From Fidelibacterota bacterium (GTDB lineage Bacteria; Fidelibacterota; UBA2242; B5-G15): a DNA stretch of 14,486 nucleotides. The notes below the pieces were generated by a model. The model was given only the letters and a program-made list of their open reading frames with translations, had not been told where the DNA came from and ran no database searches. Position numbers and translations under genes: made by a program. Positions 1 through 8,673 of the stretch are shown here, in pieces. The DNA is taken from contig QNCQ01000017.1 of the NCBI GenBank assembly GCA_003645825.1, positions 1-14,486 on the forward strand, written 5' to 3'. Each line of letters opens with the position of its first letter. Within the stretch, counting starts at the first letter, position 1.

Positions 1-110
1 ACCCAAAGTGTATACCATGTCCCTGAATCAGACAAAATTCAGTTATTTAGGTACTTTCTAACTTTGTAAAGTGATGGAAAAGTGGGTGAGTCTTTTCTGA
101 AAGAAAAATC

Positions 111-1346
111 TCAATTAGTTAAAATAGTTTCTACAAACATTCCTTCGTTATATAAAAATTTCGCAAGCTCGATTACGGAATCCTTAGTAACTTTGCTCAC
201 TTTTTTCAAAATCTCATCAATAGAATATAGCTTCCCTTCGTAAATAAGCATTTTTGCAAGTCGATTCATCCTTGTGGACATGTTCTCCATCGAAATGACA
301 ATGGATCCTTTGAGCTGCTCTTTCGCTTTTGCAATTTCACTCTCTTTGATTTCTCCTTTAGCCACTTTCCTGAGCTCAGAGTAGATAAGTTCTATAACTC
401 GCTCCATTTTCGAGCTGTTTACCCCTGCATAAATACCAAAAATCCCCTGGGTATCAAAGAAGTCCACAAAGGAATTGATGGAATACACATAACCAAACTT
501 CTCCCGGATATTCTGGAACAACCTTGAGCTCATACCCCCACTCAAAATAACGTTCAAAAGGTTTAAGACATACCGTCTCTCGTCATTTATTGGAAATGTA
601 CGTCGCCCGATTATTACGTGAGTCTGAGCGATATCCTTTCTAAATACGAACCGTTTCTCCTTCGGGAAAACAACTGGTTCAATTTGTCTCTTATAATCAC
701 TTTTCCCCAGCTTCCCAAAATATTTTTGAGAAATATCAACAATTCTATCATGCTCAAGGTTCCCTGCTACAGAAATTATCACTCTATCTGATGAGTAATT
801 CGCTTCAAGAAACCTAAAAATATCTTGGAGATCAATGTTTTTGACACTTTCAAGTGTCCCCTGAACAGGCATTCCATACGGATGCTCAGGAAAAAGACAG
901 CTTTGAAAGAGGTCATTTACGAGTTCAAAGGGATCGTCTTCCGATTCTTTTATCTCCTCATAAACTATGTTTTTCTCGCTCTTTAACTTTCTGCCGTTGA
1001 TATCATAATTGCAAACAAGGTCAGACAAAACCTCAAAAGCTCTTTCTATGTGATCGCTGATAATTCTCACATAATAACATGTATTATCCTTGCTGGTGAA
1101 GGCATTTATACCACCCCCAATCGATTCTATATCATAAGCTATCTGAAAAGAACTCCTCTTTTTGGTACCTTTAAAAAGCAAATGTTCTATTAAATGCGCT
1201 ACCCCATTAATCTCCTTGTTTTCATCAATGGAACCCGCCCGTATCCACACACCTACTGCAACGGATTTTACAAAATCTACCTCTTCAGTTACAACCCGAA
1301 TACCGTTATCCAGCGTATCAAGCTTGAATTTTTCAACATATACCAT
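111..1346 (-). CDS. M16 family zinc metallopeptidase (processing-peptidase-like)
   Basis: A 411-residue insulinase/pitrilysin-type peptidase of the bacterial M16B kind, related to Bacillus YmxG/MlpA and to mitochondrial processing peptidase beta. The inverted zinc motif HLIEH lies at residues 51-55. The third zinc ligand is probably E131, in YEEIKESEDDP, 76 residues after H55, which is the family spacing. The second half carries SSRLFQNIREKFGYVYSI at 273-290, with the Arg (281) and Tyr (287) conserved in the substrate-binding C-terminal lobe. No signal peptide is seen, so it is probably cytoplasmic; its substrate is unknown. The ATG lies 11 bp after the pnp stop, and the only purine-rich site, inside the end of pnp, is too far upstream to be a normal Shine-Dalgarno site. 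Translational coupling to pnp is therefore likely. A pnp-M16 peptidase neighbourhood occurs in many bacteria. The family call is firm; the cellular role is not. Confidence 0.93.
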   Translation of the reverse strand: MVYVEKFKLDTLDNGIRVVTEEVDFVKSVAVGVWIRAGSIDENKEINGVAHLIEHLLFKGTKKRSSFQIAYDIESIGGGINAFTSKDNTCYYVRIISDHIERAFEVLSDLVCNYDINGRKLKSEKNIVYEEIKESEDDPFELVNDLFQSCLFPEHPYGMPVQGTLESVKNIDLQDIFRFLEANYSSDRVIISVAGNLEHDRIVDISQKYFGKLGKSDYKRQIEPVVFPKEKRFVFRKDIAQTHVIIGRRTFPINDERRYVLNLLNVILSGGMSSRLFQNIREKFGYVYSINSFVDFFDTQGIFGIYAGVNSSKMERVIELIYSELRKVAKGEIKESEIAKAKEQLKGSIVISMENMSTRMNRLAKMLIYEGKLYSIDEILKKVSKVTKDSVIELAKFLYNEGMFVETILTN

Positions 1347-1357
1347 AAAGTGTAAAG

Positions 1358-3538
1358 CTAAAACCTCTTCCTATGTTGATTTCTGCCGTGAAAATCCCTG
1401 TTGCGATGGGAGTTGCTCTCTAGTCTTCTCTCACTTCTTCTATCCATACCTTCAGGAGGGGTCAACAAATCTTTACGCGATAGTTCGTACCTCCCAACTC
1501 CATTTATTCTTTTAAGTTTCACTTCAATAACGTCACCAATCTTCAATACAGATCTTATATCAGGAATCCTTTTGTAGTCTATCTCTGAAATATGAAGCAG
1601 TCCCTCTTTACCGGGTAAAAACTCAACAAAAGCTCCATACTTTTCTAGCCTTTTGACCACTCCCTGATAAACTTGTCCTTCAACAGGTTTTATAACCAGC
1701 TCAGACAACATCTTCTTTGCTTGCTCTATAGCTTCTTGAGTAGGACCGCTGATAAAAGCTGTCCCATCATCTGTTATCTCTATAGTCGCCCCAGTCACAG
1801 CAAAAATGTGTTTTACATTCTTACCTCCAGGACCAATTGCTTCTCCAATGGAAGCGACATCAATTTTCATCGTCGTTATCTTGGGAGCAAACGGAGATAT
1901 GCTTTTCCTGGGAGCATTAATTGTCTGCTCCATTATATCTATTATCTGAAGTCTCCCTTCTTTCGCCTGATGCAAAGCTTTGCGCAACACATCCAGGGAA
2001 ATACCTTCAATCTTCAGATCCATCTGTATAGCCGTTATCCCATCCTTTGTACCGGCAACTTTAAAATCCATATCTCCAAAATGATCTTCCGCACCTATAA
2101 TGTCAGAAAGAATAAAAAACTCATCATCTTCCTTTATAAGCCCCATTGCAATTCCAGCAACTGTCTTCTTAACCGGCACGCCCGCATCCATAAGAGCAAG
2201 AGAACCAGCACACACCGTTGCCATGGACGAAGAACCATTCGACTCCAGAATGTCCGAAACTATCCTTATCGTATATGGAAACACATCCTCGGAAGGTATC
2301 TGAAACTTTAACGCTCTCTCAGCCAGATGTCCATGACCGATCTCTCTCCTTGCAGGTCCTCTAAAAGGTTTTACCTCTCCCACACAAAATGGCGGAAAAT
2401 TATAATGAAGCATATACCGCTTTGTAGCAAGTTCCCTATCAATATCGTCCACTATTTGCTCATCAAACTTTGTCCCTAGAGTTACAGAACATAAGCTCTG
2501 AGTTTCACCTCTTGTAAACAAGCTTGAACCATGAGCCCGAGGTAATACACCAACTTCACATGCCACTGGTCTGATTTCCGTAAAACCTCGACCATCAAGT
2601 CTGACATGATTCTCTTTTATCTGACGTCTCATATCTTCCTTAAGAATCTCATCCACAACTCGCCTGATAAAACCTACTTCTTCTGGATAACGTTCATTTA
2701 ATTTCTGTGTCAGCTCAACGATGAAATTGTTTACACTATCATTTCTCGCTTTCTTCGAAATCTTTCCTTTTTGTCTCCACTCTTCCAGATGAGGTAAAGT
2801 CTCATCAGTCACCATTCTGACAAATTCCTCAGATGGAACCTTTGGCTCGAATCTGTATTTCTCAACATTAAACTCGGAGATAAACTCTTGCTGAAACTTG
2901 ATTAGTTCCTTAATGCCTTCGTGTGCATATTCAAGAGCTGAAATAAAAAGTTCCTCGGAAATTTCCCTGGCTTCACCCTCTACCATAACAACGGAGTTTT
3001 CACTTCCAGCAACTACTATATCTATTTCGCTTTCTTCCAGTTCCTGTAAGGTAGGATTCAGCACAAACTGACCGTCTACTCTTCCTACTCTCACCCCAGC
3101 AATAGGACCAGAAAAGGGAATGTCCGAGATAGAAAGTGCAGCCGAAGCCCCGAGAACGCCAAGAACATCCCCTGGATTCTTTTGGTCACTGGAGACAACA
3201 CTCACAACAACTTGTGTATCACAGAAAAATCCATCCGGAAACAAGGGGCGTATCGGCCGGTCAACAAGTCGAGCGCTCAAAATCTCTTTTTCCGATGGCT
3301 TTCCTTCCCTCTTGTAAAATCCACCGGGTATTTTTCCCGCCGCGTAAGCCTTGTCCATATACTCAACCTGGAGAGGAAAGAAATCCTGATTGGGATTGCT
3401 CAAAAAATTTGATGTTGCTGTAACTAGCACCATTGTATCACCGTATCTCACCACAACCGCACCATTAGCCTGCTTCGCCATCCTCCCAGACTCAAGTACC
3501 AACTCCCTTCCCGAAAAAATCATCTTTTTCCGAATCAA
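1358..3538 (-). CDS. pnp: Polyribonucleotide nucleotidyltransferase (PNPase)
   Basis: PNPase degrades RNA 3' to 5' by phosphorolysis and can also add nucleotides; it acts as a trimer in the cytoplasm. The 726 residues show the full layout: first RNase PH domain (about 10-150), helical linker (about 235-305), second RNase PH domain (about 310-545), KH domain with GPGGKN at 569-574 in its GxxG loop, and S1 domain (about 620-690). The metal ligands expected from the E. coli enzyme are present as D485 and D491 in EDHFGDMDF. The tail after 695 is rich in Arg, Ser and His and probably disordered. I place the start at TTG (3536-3538) because a GGGGAGGG site sits 7 bases upstream. The first in-frame ATG (residue 6) would be 22 bases from that site. 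The gene follows rpsO by 19 bp, the classic rpsO-pnp pair. Confidence 0.97.
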   Translation of the reverse strand: MIRKKMIFSGRELVLESGRMAKQANGAVVVRYGDTMVLVTATSNFLSNPNQDFFPLQVEYMDKAYAAGKIPGGFYKREGKPSEKEILSARLVDRPIRPLFPDGFFCDTQVVVSVVSSDQKNPGDVLGVLGASAALSISDIPFSGPIAGVRVGRVDGQFVLNPTLQELEESEIDIVVAGSENSVVMVEGEAREISEELFISALEYAHEGIKELIKFQQEFISEFNVEKYRFEPKVPSEEFVRMVTDETLPHLEEWRQKGKISKKARNDSVNNFIVELTQKLNERYPEEVGFIRRVVDEILKEDMRRQIKENHVRLDGRGFTEIRPVACEVGVLPRAHGSSLFTRGETQSLCSVTLGTKFDEQIVDDIDRELATKRYMLHYNFPPFCVGEVKPFRGPARREIGHGHLAERALKFQIPSEDVFPYTIRIVSDILESNGSSSMATVCAGSLALMDAGVPVKKTVAGIAMGLIKEDDEFFILSDIIGAEDHFGDMDFKVAGTKDGITAIQMDLKIEGISLDVLRKALHQAKEGRLQIIDIMEQTINAPRKSISPFAPKITTMKIDVASIGEAIGPGGKNVKHIFAVTGATIEITDDGTAFISGPTQEAIEQAKKMLSELVIKPVEGQVYQGVVKRLEKYGAFVEFLPGKEGLLHISEIDYKRIPDIRSVLKIGDVIEVKLKRINGVGRYELSRKDLLTPPEGMDRRSERRLESNSHRNRDFHGRNQHRKRF

Positions 3539-3545
3539 TTATCTA

Positions 3546-3553
3546 CCCTCCCC
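3546..3553 (-). promoter_or_regulatory. Ribosome binding site deciding the TTG start of pnp
   Basis: The minus strand reads GGGGAGGG here, seven bases before the TTG at 3536-3538. The site lies in the 19-bp gap after the rpsO stop. Its strength and spacing favour TTG over the in-frame ATG five codons later. Confidence 0.75.
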
Positions 3554-3557
3554 AAAA

Positions 3558-3827
3558 TTATTTTCTTAAGTTTAATTCTTTAATTATGGCTTCATACCTG
3601 CTGTAATCTCTCCTCTTCAGATATTCCAACAACCTCCTTCTCCTTCCAACGAGCTTATACAGTCCACGTATTGACCCGAAATCCTTTTTGTGTTTCTTAA
3701 AATGTTCCGTTAGTTGCTTGATGCGCTCCGTCAGAATTGCAATTTGCACTTCAGTTCTTCCCGTATCTTTTGGGTTCGCCCCAAATTTTTCCACCAGTTG
3801 TTTTTTCATTTCCTTAGATACTGCCAT
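3558..3827 (-). CDS. rpsO: 30S ribosomal protein S15
   Basis: S15 binds the central domain of 16S rRNA early in 30S assembly and contributes to an intersubunit bridge. From ATG 3825-3827 the protein is 89 residues, the usual length, and begins MAVSKEMKKQ. It carries DTGRTEVQIAILTERI (21-36), then H42, H46, D49 and S52 of the RNA-contacting loop, and LVGRRRRLLEYLKRRD. The open frame extends seven codons upstream to an ATG at 3848. A GGAGGTG site seven bases before 3827, together with the family's usual N-terminus, fixes the internal start. The gene overlaps the end of ribF by 14 bp. The loop reads HKKDFGSIRGLY, whereas the common form is HKKDxHSRRGLL, so some usual rRNA-contact positions differ. 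The identity is secure. Confidence 0.97.
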   Translation of the reverse strand: MAVSKEMKKQLVEKFGANPKDTGRTEVQIAILTERIKQLTEHFKKHKKDFGSIRGLYKLVGRRRRLLEYLKRRDYSRYEAIIKELNLRK

Positions 3828-4788
3828 ATATTCCCACCTCCATTTCATCCCTTAAATTTTCAATTATCTTCAAACACTCTCTCTTGTCTTTCTCTATTTG
3901 CTCACGTAATTGTCCCACACTGTCAAATTTTTTCTCATCTCTCAGCCTTTTTATGAAAAATAAATCCAGCTCCATACCATACAGTTCGGGCTCCTCAGGA
4001 TCAAAGATATACACTTCAATAGACAGCTCTGAACCCTCGAAGGTAGGTCTATAACCTATATTACAGAGCCCATATTTATAAATACCCCTCAAATACACCT
4101 TGGTGAAATATGTCCCCGTCCTGGGTACAAGCTTATAACTATAGGGAAGCTTTATATTGGCTGTAGGATAGCCAATTTCCCGACCTCTACCCTCTCCATG
4201 AACTACAAAACCGGTAAGGCTATAATATCTACCCAGAAGTTTATTTGCCTTCTCAACCTCCCCACTCAACAAATATTTTCTTATCTGGGACGACTTAATC
4301 ATAAAATTGGCTTCTTTAATCGGATTCACCACAGTAAGACCAAAACCGTACTTTTTAGAATATCTTTTCAGATCATACACGTCGCCTCTTCTGTCCTTCC
4401 CAAACTTATAATCAAAACCCACTACCAGTTCTTTCAGTCGGATGTGCCCCATTAGCACATTCTTAACAAAACTCTCCGGCGGCATGTCAAGTAATTCCTC
4501 ATCGGACTTAAGAAACAAAATAGCTTCAAGTCCGGAATGTTTTAACAACCTCATTTTCTCCTTTGGTGAGGTTAATATCCCACCTATGTCTGAAAGTTCA
4601 CCACGTATTATTTTCGGATGAGGTTCAAAAGTTATAAGCATAGGATAGGTTTTCAAATCGATAGACCGCTGTACCACATTTTCTATTATCTTCATATGAG
4701 CTCTATGAAGCCCATCAAAAACACCTATAGCCGCTACAGAACCAGCAAAATACTTCGGAAAAGTGTTCAAGCCAAAGAACACCTGCAT
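3814..4788 (-). CDS. ribF: Bifunctional riboflavin kinase / FAD synthetase
   Basis: RibF phosphorylates riboflavin to FMN and adenylylates FMN to FAD. The 324-residue protein has both parts. The N-terminal nucleotidyltransferase domain has GVFDGLHRAH at 22-31, TFEPHP at 53-58, VGFDYKFGKDRRGD at 123-136 and SSQIRKYL at 166-173. The C-terminal flavokinase domain has GRGREIGYPTAN at 200-211, NIGYRPTF at 243-250 and the probable catalytic Glu at 258 in SIEVY. The nucleotide-binding motif departs slightly from the usual GxFDGVHxGH: the last Gly is Ala30. The ATG lies within the end of truB (22-bp overlap), and a GGAGAG site sits eight bases upstream. The C-terminal codons contain the rpsO ribosome binding site. 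No FMN riboswitch precedes it, as expected for a gene inside a translation operon. Confidence 0.95.
   Translation of the reverse strand: MQVFFGLNTFPKYFAGSVAAIGVFDGLHRAHMKIIENVVQRSIDLKTYPMLITFEPHPKIIRGELSDIGGILTSPKEKMRLLKHSGLEAILFLKSDEELLDMPPESFVKNVLMGHIRLKELVVGFDYKFGKDRRGDVYDLKRYSKKYGFGLTVVNPIKEANFMIKSSQIRKYLLSGEVEKANKLLGRYYSLTGFVVHGEGRGREIGYPTANIKLPYSYKLVPRTGTYFTKVYLRGIYKYGLCNIGYRPTFEGSELSIEVYIFDPEEPELYGMELDLFFIKRLRDEKKFDSVGQLREQIEKDKRECLKIIENLRDEMEVGIYGSI
3835..3841 (-). promoter_or_regulatory. Ribosome binding site deciding the rpsO start
   Basis: GGAGGTG on the minus strand lies seven bases upstream of the ATG at 3825-3827, inside the last codons of ribF. It supports the 89-residue S15 over the longer open frame. 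Confidence 0.8.
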
Positions 4789-5480
4789 TTCCCACTCTCT
4801 CCACTTATTAAGTTTTTTTCATAACTCTCCCTTAGCCCATCCAAGGTAATCGCATCTTCAACTTTGTACGGTCCAATCTTGGTTCTCCGCAAAAACACCA
4901 AATATCCACAGGTTCCAAGACACTTCGCGATATCTTCTCCAAGCCTGCGTATATACGTTCCAGAAGAGCACTCAACCAGCATAAAAATTCTATCCGTACC
5001 CAGTTTCCTCAGCTCAATCTTGTATATATTAACCTTTCTGCTGGCAAGATTTACTTCGATACCTTTCCTCACATACTTATATGCAGGAATTCCATCTATC
5101 TTTTTAGCAGAATACTTTGGTGGCCTCTGAATTATCTCGCCTGTGAATTCATTTTCTACATTTTTCAAAAGACTTTCGTCAATATCCGGAATAGAACACT
5201 CTTCTACCACTTTTCCCTCGGGATCTCCGGTATCTGTACTACAACCAAGCTGAAGGATTGCTTCATACACCTTTGGATATTTTAATAGTTCATTCATTTT
5301 CTTCGTAGCACGCCCGGTCATAACAAGAAGAACACCTTCAGCAAAAGGATCGAGGGTACCCCCGTGCCCTACCTTCTTTATACCAGTTAACCGCTTAACA
5401 AATCTAACAACATCATAGGATGTCAGTCCAGGAGGTTTGTAAATATTCAGAATCTTATTCTCCAGTTCCACTTTCTTCAT
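4767..5480 (-). CDS. truB: tRNA pseudouridine(55) synthase
   Basis: TruB makes the T-loop pseudouridine 55 of tRNAs. The 237 residues carry NIYKPPGLTSYDVV (12-25), the catalytic motif VGHGGTLDPFAEGVL with Asp44 as nucleophile, KYSAKKIDGIPAYKYVRKG (122-140), SSGTYIRRLGEDIA (172-185) and LRRTKIGPYKVEDAI (197-211). It is shorter than the E. coli enzyme (about 314 residues). It ends soon after the catalytic domain and appears to lack a C-terminal PUA-type extension, as in many other bacteria. It overlaps rbfA by 26 bp at its start and ribF by 22 bp at its end. No good Shine-Dalgarno site precedes the ATG; a GTG three codons later is an alternative start. Expression is probably coupled to rbfA translation. 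Confidence 0.95.
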   Translation of the reverse strand: MKKVELENKILNIYKPPGLTSYDVVRFVKRLTGIKKVGHGGTLDPFAEGVLLVMTGRATKKMNELLKYPKVYEAILQLGCSTDTGDPEGKVVEECSIPDIDESLLKNVENEFTGEIIQRPPKYSAKKIDGIPAYKYVRKGIEVNLASRKVNIYKIELRKLGTDRIFMLVECSSGTYIRRLGEDIAKCLGTCGYLVFLRRTKIGPYKVEDAITLDGLRESYEKNLISGESGKCRCSLA

Positions 5481-5832
5481 TTGAGTACTTTATCTTCTGA
5501 AAAATCCTTTCAATTTTCTCCATATACGCCTGCGTATCGTCCTCAAAAAACAACAACTTAGGAGTATTCTTCAGTCTAATACGCCGTCCAAGCTCATATC
5601 TTATATTCCCGGATTTATCACGAAGTTTCCGGATAACTTTCCTTCTCTCCTTTGGATTCTTATCATATACACTGACAAAAACCTTTGCCTGTCTGAGATC
5701 CGGAGAACACTCAACCTTCGAAATGGTAACTACCTTCCCTAACCTGTACGGGTCGTCAGTAACAATTACATTGCTCAGTACCCTCTGTAACTCGTCAGAA
5801 ACTCTTTTCGCCCTCGAATATGTCTTCATCAT
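5455..5832 (-). CDS. rbfA: 30S ribosome-binding factor A
   Basis: RbfA is a small KH-fold factor that binds the immature 30S subunit and helps 16S rRNA 5'-end maturation and cold adaptation. The 125-residue product shows the family pattern: an N-terminal helix (RAKRVSDELQRVLSNVI, 7-23), VVTISKVECSPDLRQAKVFVS (34-54) in shortened form, then the KLRDKSGNIRYELGRRI segment replacing the usual helix-kink-helix, and TPKLLFFEDD (91-100). Its ATG overlaps the stop of the DUF503 gene as ATGA, so the two are probably translationally coupled. A second ATG follows directly and could serve equally well. It precedes truB with a 26-bp overlap. Confidence 0.93.
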   Translation of the reverse strand: MMKTYSRAKRVSDELQRVLSNVIVTDDPYRLGKVVTISKVECSPDLRQAKVFVSVYDKNPKERRKVIRKLRDKSGNIRYELGRRIRLKNTPKLLFFEDDTQAYMEKIERIFQKIKYSNEESGTGE

Positions 5833-6110
5833 AAATACTCAACTGCTCGTCCCATTATCACTACAGAAAAATTGGTCTCTATGAATTTCTCAATATCAGC
5901 CAAAGTATTGCTCACAACACTATAGCTATCATTAATAGTCGCTATCCCAAGGCTAACTTTACCCCAGTAGTTGTTAGGCTCCGTCTCAGCTATCGACACA
6001 TTATACTTATTTCTCACTCTACTCTTTATGCTATTCACCACCGACCTTTTATCCTTCATAGAGCTAGCCCCAGGAAGATAGATATCAAGCTTGAGAAAAC
6101 CAATAGTCAT
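5829..6110 (-). CDS. ylxP: DUF503 / YlxP-like protein
   Basis: A 93-residue protein of the DUF503 family, often encoded between infB and rbfA. Recognisable features are the start IGFLKLDIYLPGASSMKDKRSVV, quoted here in parts (IGFLKLDIYL then SMKDKRSVVNSIKSR), the NVSIAETEPNNYWGKVSLG stretch, and a hydrophobic C-terminal strand. The fold is ferredoxin-like. Proposed roles concern ribosome assembly or 30S binding, but the function is not settled. It starts 4 bp after the infB stop, with AAAGGG directly against the ATG, closer than a normal ribosome binding site; coupling to infB termination is likely. It overlaps rbfA by 4 bp. The family call rests on sequence and position together; the symbol is by analogy with Bacillus. 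Confidence 0.88.
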   Translation of the reverse strand: MTIGFLKLDIYLPGASSMKDKRSVVNSIKSRVRNKYNVSIAETEPNNYWGKVSLGIATINDSYSVVSNTLADIEKFIETNFSVVIMGRAVEYL

Positions 6111-6114
6111 CCCT

Positions 6115-8673
6115 TTATTCTAATTTTCTTTTAACCGATTTAATCTCATAAAACTCTATCCTATCACCTTCCTTATAATCAGAAAAACCAGCAAGAGCCA
6201 GTCCACATTCAAACCCTTCCTGCACCTCTCTAACATCGTCCTTAAATCTCTTTAGAGAGTCAACAAAACCATCAAAGATCACCTCACCATCTCTTTTAAC
6301 ACGTGCCCTCGCTGTTCTCAAAGCCCTACCTTCTACTACATAGCAACCTGCAACGTAACCAATTCTGGGAACTTTAAAAACCTGCCTGACCTCAGCCTCC
6401 CCAATGTATTCTTCTATTTTCTCTGGCGCCAGCATACCTTCAAGGGCAGACTTCACATCATCTATCAGCTCATATATGACATTATAAGACCTTATTTCAA
6501 CATTTTCTCTGCTTGCAAGATCTCTTATCCTACCAGGAGTATTCAGATTAAAAGTTATAATAACTGCTTGGGAAGCCTTCGCAAGAAGAACATCATTTTC
6601 GGATACCTGCCCTACTGCTTTGTGGATAATATTAACCCCTACTTCTTTATTACCAAGATCCTGAATCGCCCTGGCCACCGCTTCGACCGTCCCATCGACA
6701 TCACCTTTTATTATCACACGCAGCTGGTTCACGTTTCCTTCTGCAATTTGCTGAGAAATTTGATCAAGCGACAGCTCCGTTACCTTCCTCAGTTGCTGTT
6801 CCCGCAATATTCTCTGTCTCTCCTGAGCAATTTTCCGCGCTTCCTTCTCATCCGACACCACAGAGAAAATGTCAGCAGCTTGAGGTAAACCATCAAAACC
6901 AATCACCTGAACAGGGTCGGAGGGTTTGGCAAACTGTTTCTTGTTTCCTCTCTCATCCAGAAGAATCCTCACTCTGCCATACGTAGACCCACAAACAAAC
7001 GGATCTCCAACTTTCAGTGTCCCTTTTTGAACCAGAACAGTTGCCACCGGACCATGCCGCCTATCCAGTTTAGCTTCTATGACTGTGCCCCTTGCCTCCG
7101 TGTCCGCATTGGCTTTCAGATCCAGAATTTCCGCCTCCAAAAGAATAAGTTCAAGCAATTGATCAATTCCCTGACCCGTCTTCGCAGAAATCTCAGCGCA
7201 TTGAACATTTCCCCCCCAATCCTCAACCAACACTCCATGCTCTGAAAGTTGACGCTTTACCTTCTCCGGGTCCGCATTGGGCTTATCAATCTTATTTATG
7301 GCTACAACAATCGGAACATTAGCAGCTTTCGCATGATTTATAGCCTCAATTGTTTGAGGCATAACACCATCATCTGCGGCAACAACCAGTACAACGATAT
7401 CCGTTACCTGTGCACCACGGGCTCTCATCTCAGTAAAAGCCTCGTGCCCCGGCGTATCTATGAATGTTATCTTCTTGTCTTTATCAAGCTCAACCTCGTA
7501 CGCTCCAATATGCTGGGTAATGCCTCCAGCTTCACCCGCAACCACATTGCTCCGTCTAATATAATCCAGCAACGATGTTTTTCCATGATCCACATGTCCC
7601 ATCACCGCAACAACCGGTGGCCTCGGAACAGCTTTTTCCCTATCCTCCTCGGTTTCTTCGATTTTAAACACCTCCTCGTCATACTCAGTAGCCTGTTCTA
7701 CCTCATAACCAAACTCATCAGCAATTAGAACAATGGACTCAAAATCCAGCCTCTGATTTATAGTAACAAAAAGCCCCATTTCAATGCATTTCTGGATCAC
7801 ATCGCTCGGATCTACTCCCATAAGATTTGCAAGATTTTCCACCGTGGTGAATTCCATTACTTTGAGCTTTTCCTTTTCCTCAACAACTTCACCTTCCTGA
7901 ACCTGTCTCTTATACTTTTTCTTCACCGACTTGGCAGCCATTTTAGCCATCGTTCGGCGAATAGAATCCTCAACCTTTTTCTCATCAATCTCTTCTTCCT
8001 TACGCTTCTTCTTACCCTTAGGACCTTCATACGCCAGATCCTTCTTGCCACGCCCACCAAGCTTCTCCTCTATCTCAGCAAGTGTAACTCTCCGAATCTT
8101 TTTCTTTTCTTTACGCCGTTGCCTTTCTCTTTTTCGCTTTACAAACTCTCTATCCGGTAGTACTTTCCCTGCCTCTTTATCAAGTCCATCAGCACGCTTC
8201 TTGCTTACTTCTTCCTCTACTCCAGCTTCCTCTCCCTCCTTACTTTCTTCCCCTGCTTCCGTAATTCCCATAAGAACATCCGTCCGTTCCTCAGCCTCAA
8301 TAACCTCACTTATCAGACTATCCTTAACATTTTCACCATATTCTATCGCTTCCTTTATAGCTTCATCAATAATAGGGACGGCTTTTTCCAGCACCTCTTT
8401 TTCAATTTTTTCTCTTTCCTTCTCAGCTTGACGTCTGGCTTCTTCTTCTGCTCTTCTCCTTTTCTCAAGCTCTCGTCTCTCCCTTTCTTTCTCCAGCTCT
8501 TCCACCAGGGATTTTTCCCTAGCAAACCTCTTAAGTATTTTAAAGTACGTATCCTCGTCAACAGGAGACATATGGGACTGATACGAAAAGCCTATACTAT
8601 CCAGATAATCTGTTATCTCTTTGTGTGAAATATTTAGCTCTTTTGCTATTTCATATATTCTCTTTTTTTTCAT
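6115..8673 (-). CDS. infB: Translation initiation factor IF-2
   Basis: IF-2 is the GTPase that brings fMet-tRNA to the 30S subunit and promotes 50S joining. From ATG 8671-8673 it has 852 residues. In order: a first IF2_N domain (about 1-50, KKRIYEIAKELNISHKEI); a long Lys/Glu/Arg-rich linker (about 52-265) that looks helical or disordered; a second IF2_N domain (about 266-320); and the G domain. The G-domain motifs are GHVDHGKT at 359-366, DTPGH at 406-410, NKID at 450-453 and SAK at 486-488. Domain II, domain III and the tRNA-binding C-terminal domain follow. The open frame also has a GTG two codons upstream, but that codon overlaps the AAGGTGG ribosome binding site (8676-8682), so the ATG is the better start. 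The gap to nusA is 20 bp, with no ylxR or ylxQ gene in it. Confidence 0.97.
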   Translation of the reverse strand: MKKKRIYEIAKELNISHKEITDYLDSIGFSYQSHMSPVDEDTYFKILKRFAREKSLVEELEKERERRELEKRRRAEEEARRQAEKEREKIEKEVLEKAVPIIDEAIKEAIEYGENVKDSLISEVIEAEERTDVLMGITEAGEESKEGEEAGVEEEVSKKRADGLDKEAGKVLPDREFVKRKRERQRRKEKKKIRRVTLAEIEEKLGGRGKKDLAYEGPKGKKKRKEEEIDEKKVEDSIRRTMAKMAAKSVKKKYKRQVQEGEVVEEKEKLKVMEFTTVENLANLMGVDPSDVIQKCIEMGLFVTINQRLDFESIVLIADEFGYEVEQATEYDEEVFKIEETEEDREKAVPRPPVVAVMGHVDHGKTSLLDYIRRSNVVAGEAGGITQHIGAYEVELDKDKKITFIDTPGHEAFTEMRARGAQVTDIVVLVVAADDGVMPQTIEAINHAKAANVPIVVAINKIDKPNADPEKVKRQLSEHGVLVEDWGGNVQCAEISAKTGQGIDQLLELILLEAEILDLKANADTEARGTVIEAKLDRRHGPVATVLVQKGTLKVGDPFVCGSTYGRVRILLDERGNKKQFAKPSDPVQVIGFDGLPQAADIFSVVSDEKEARKIAQERQRILREQQLRKVTELSLDQISQQIAEGNVNQLRVIIKGDVDGTVEAVARAIQDLGNKEVGVNIIHKAVGQVSENDVLLAKASQAVIITFNLNTPGRIRDLASRENVEIRSYNVIYELIDDVKSALEGMLAPEKIEEYIGEAEVRQVFKVPRIGYVAGCYVVEGRALRTARARVKRDGEVIFDGFVDSLKRFKDDVREVQEGFECGLALAGFSDYKEGDRIEFYEIKSVKRKLE

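Noticed and set aside
1673..2311. A 212-codon open frame on the plus strand inside pnp
   Set aside because: It is antisense to a fully conserved pnp region, has low-complexity composition rich in Ser, Arg and Asn, and resembles no family I know. It is the shadow of the real gene.
3828..3848. Seven-codon N-terminal extension of S15
   Set aside because: It would place the Shine-Dalgarno site inside the coding region. The standard MAVSK start has GGAGGTG at the right distance.
4767..4830. FMN riboswitch upstream of ribF
   Set aside because: ribF begins within the truB coding sequence, leaving no leader, and no conserved RFN-type elements are visible.
7249..8431. Two plus-strand open frames of 159 and 166 codons opposite infB
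   Set aside because: One is opposite the GTPase domain and the other is a Ser/Phe-rich shadow of the Lys/Glu-rich IF2 linker. Neither has a ribosome binding site in a plausible setting.
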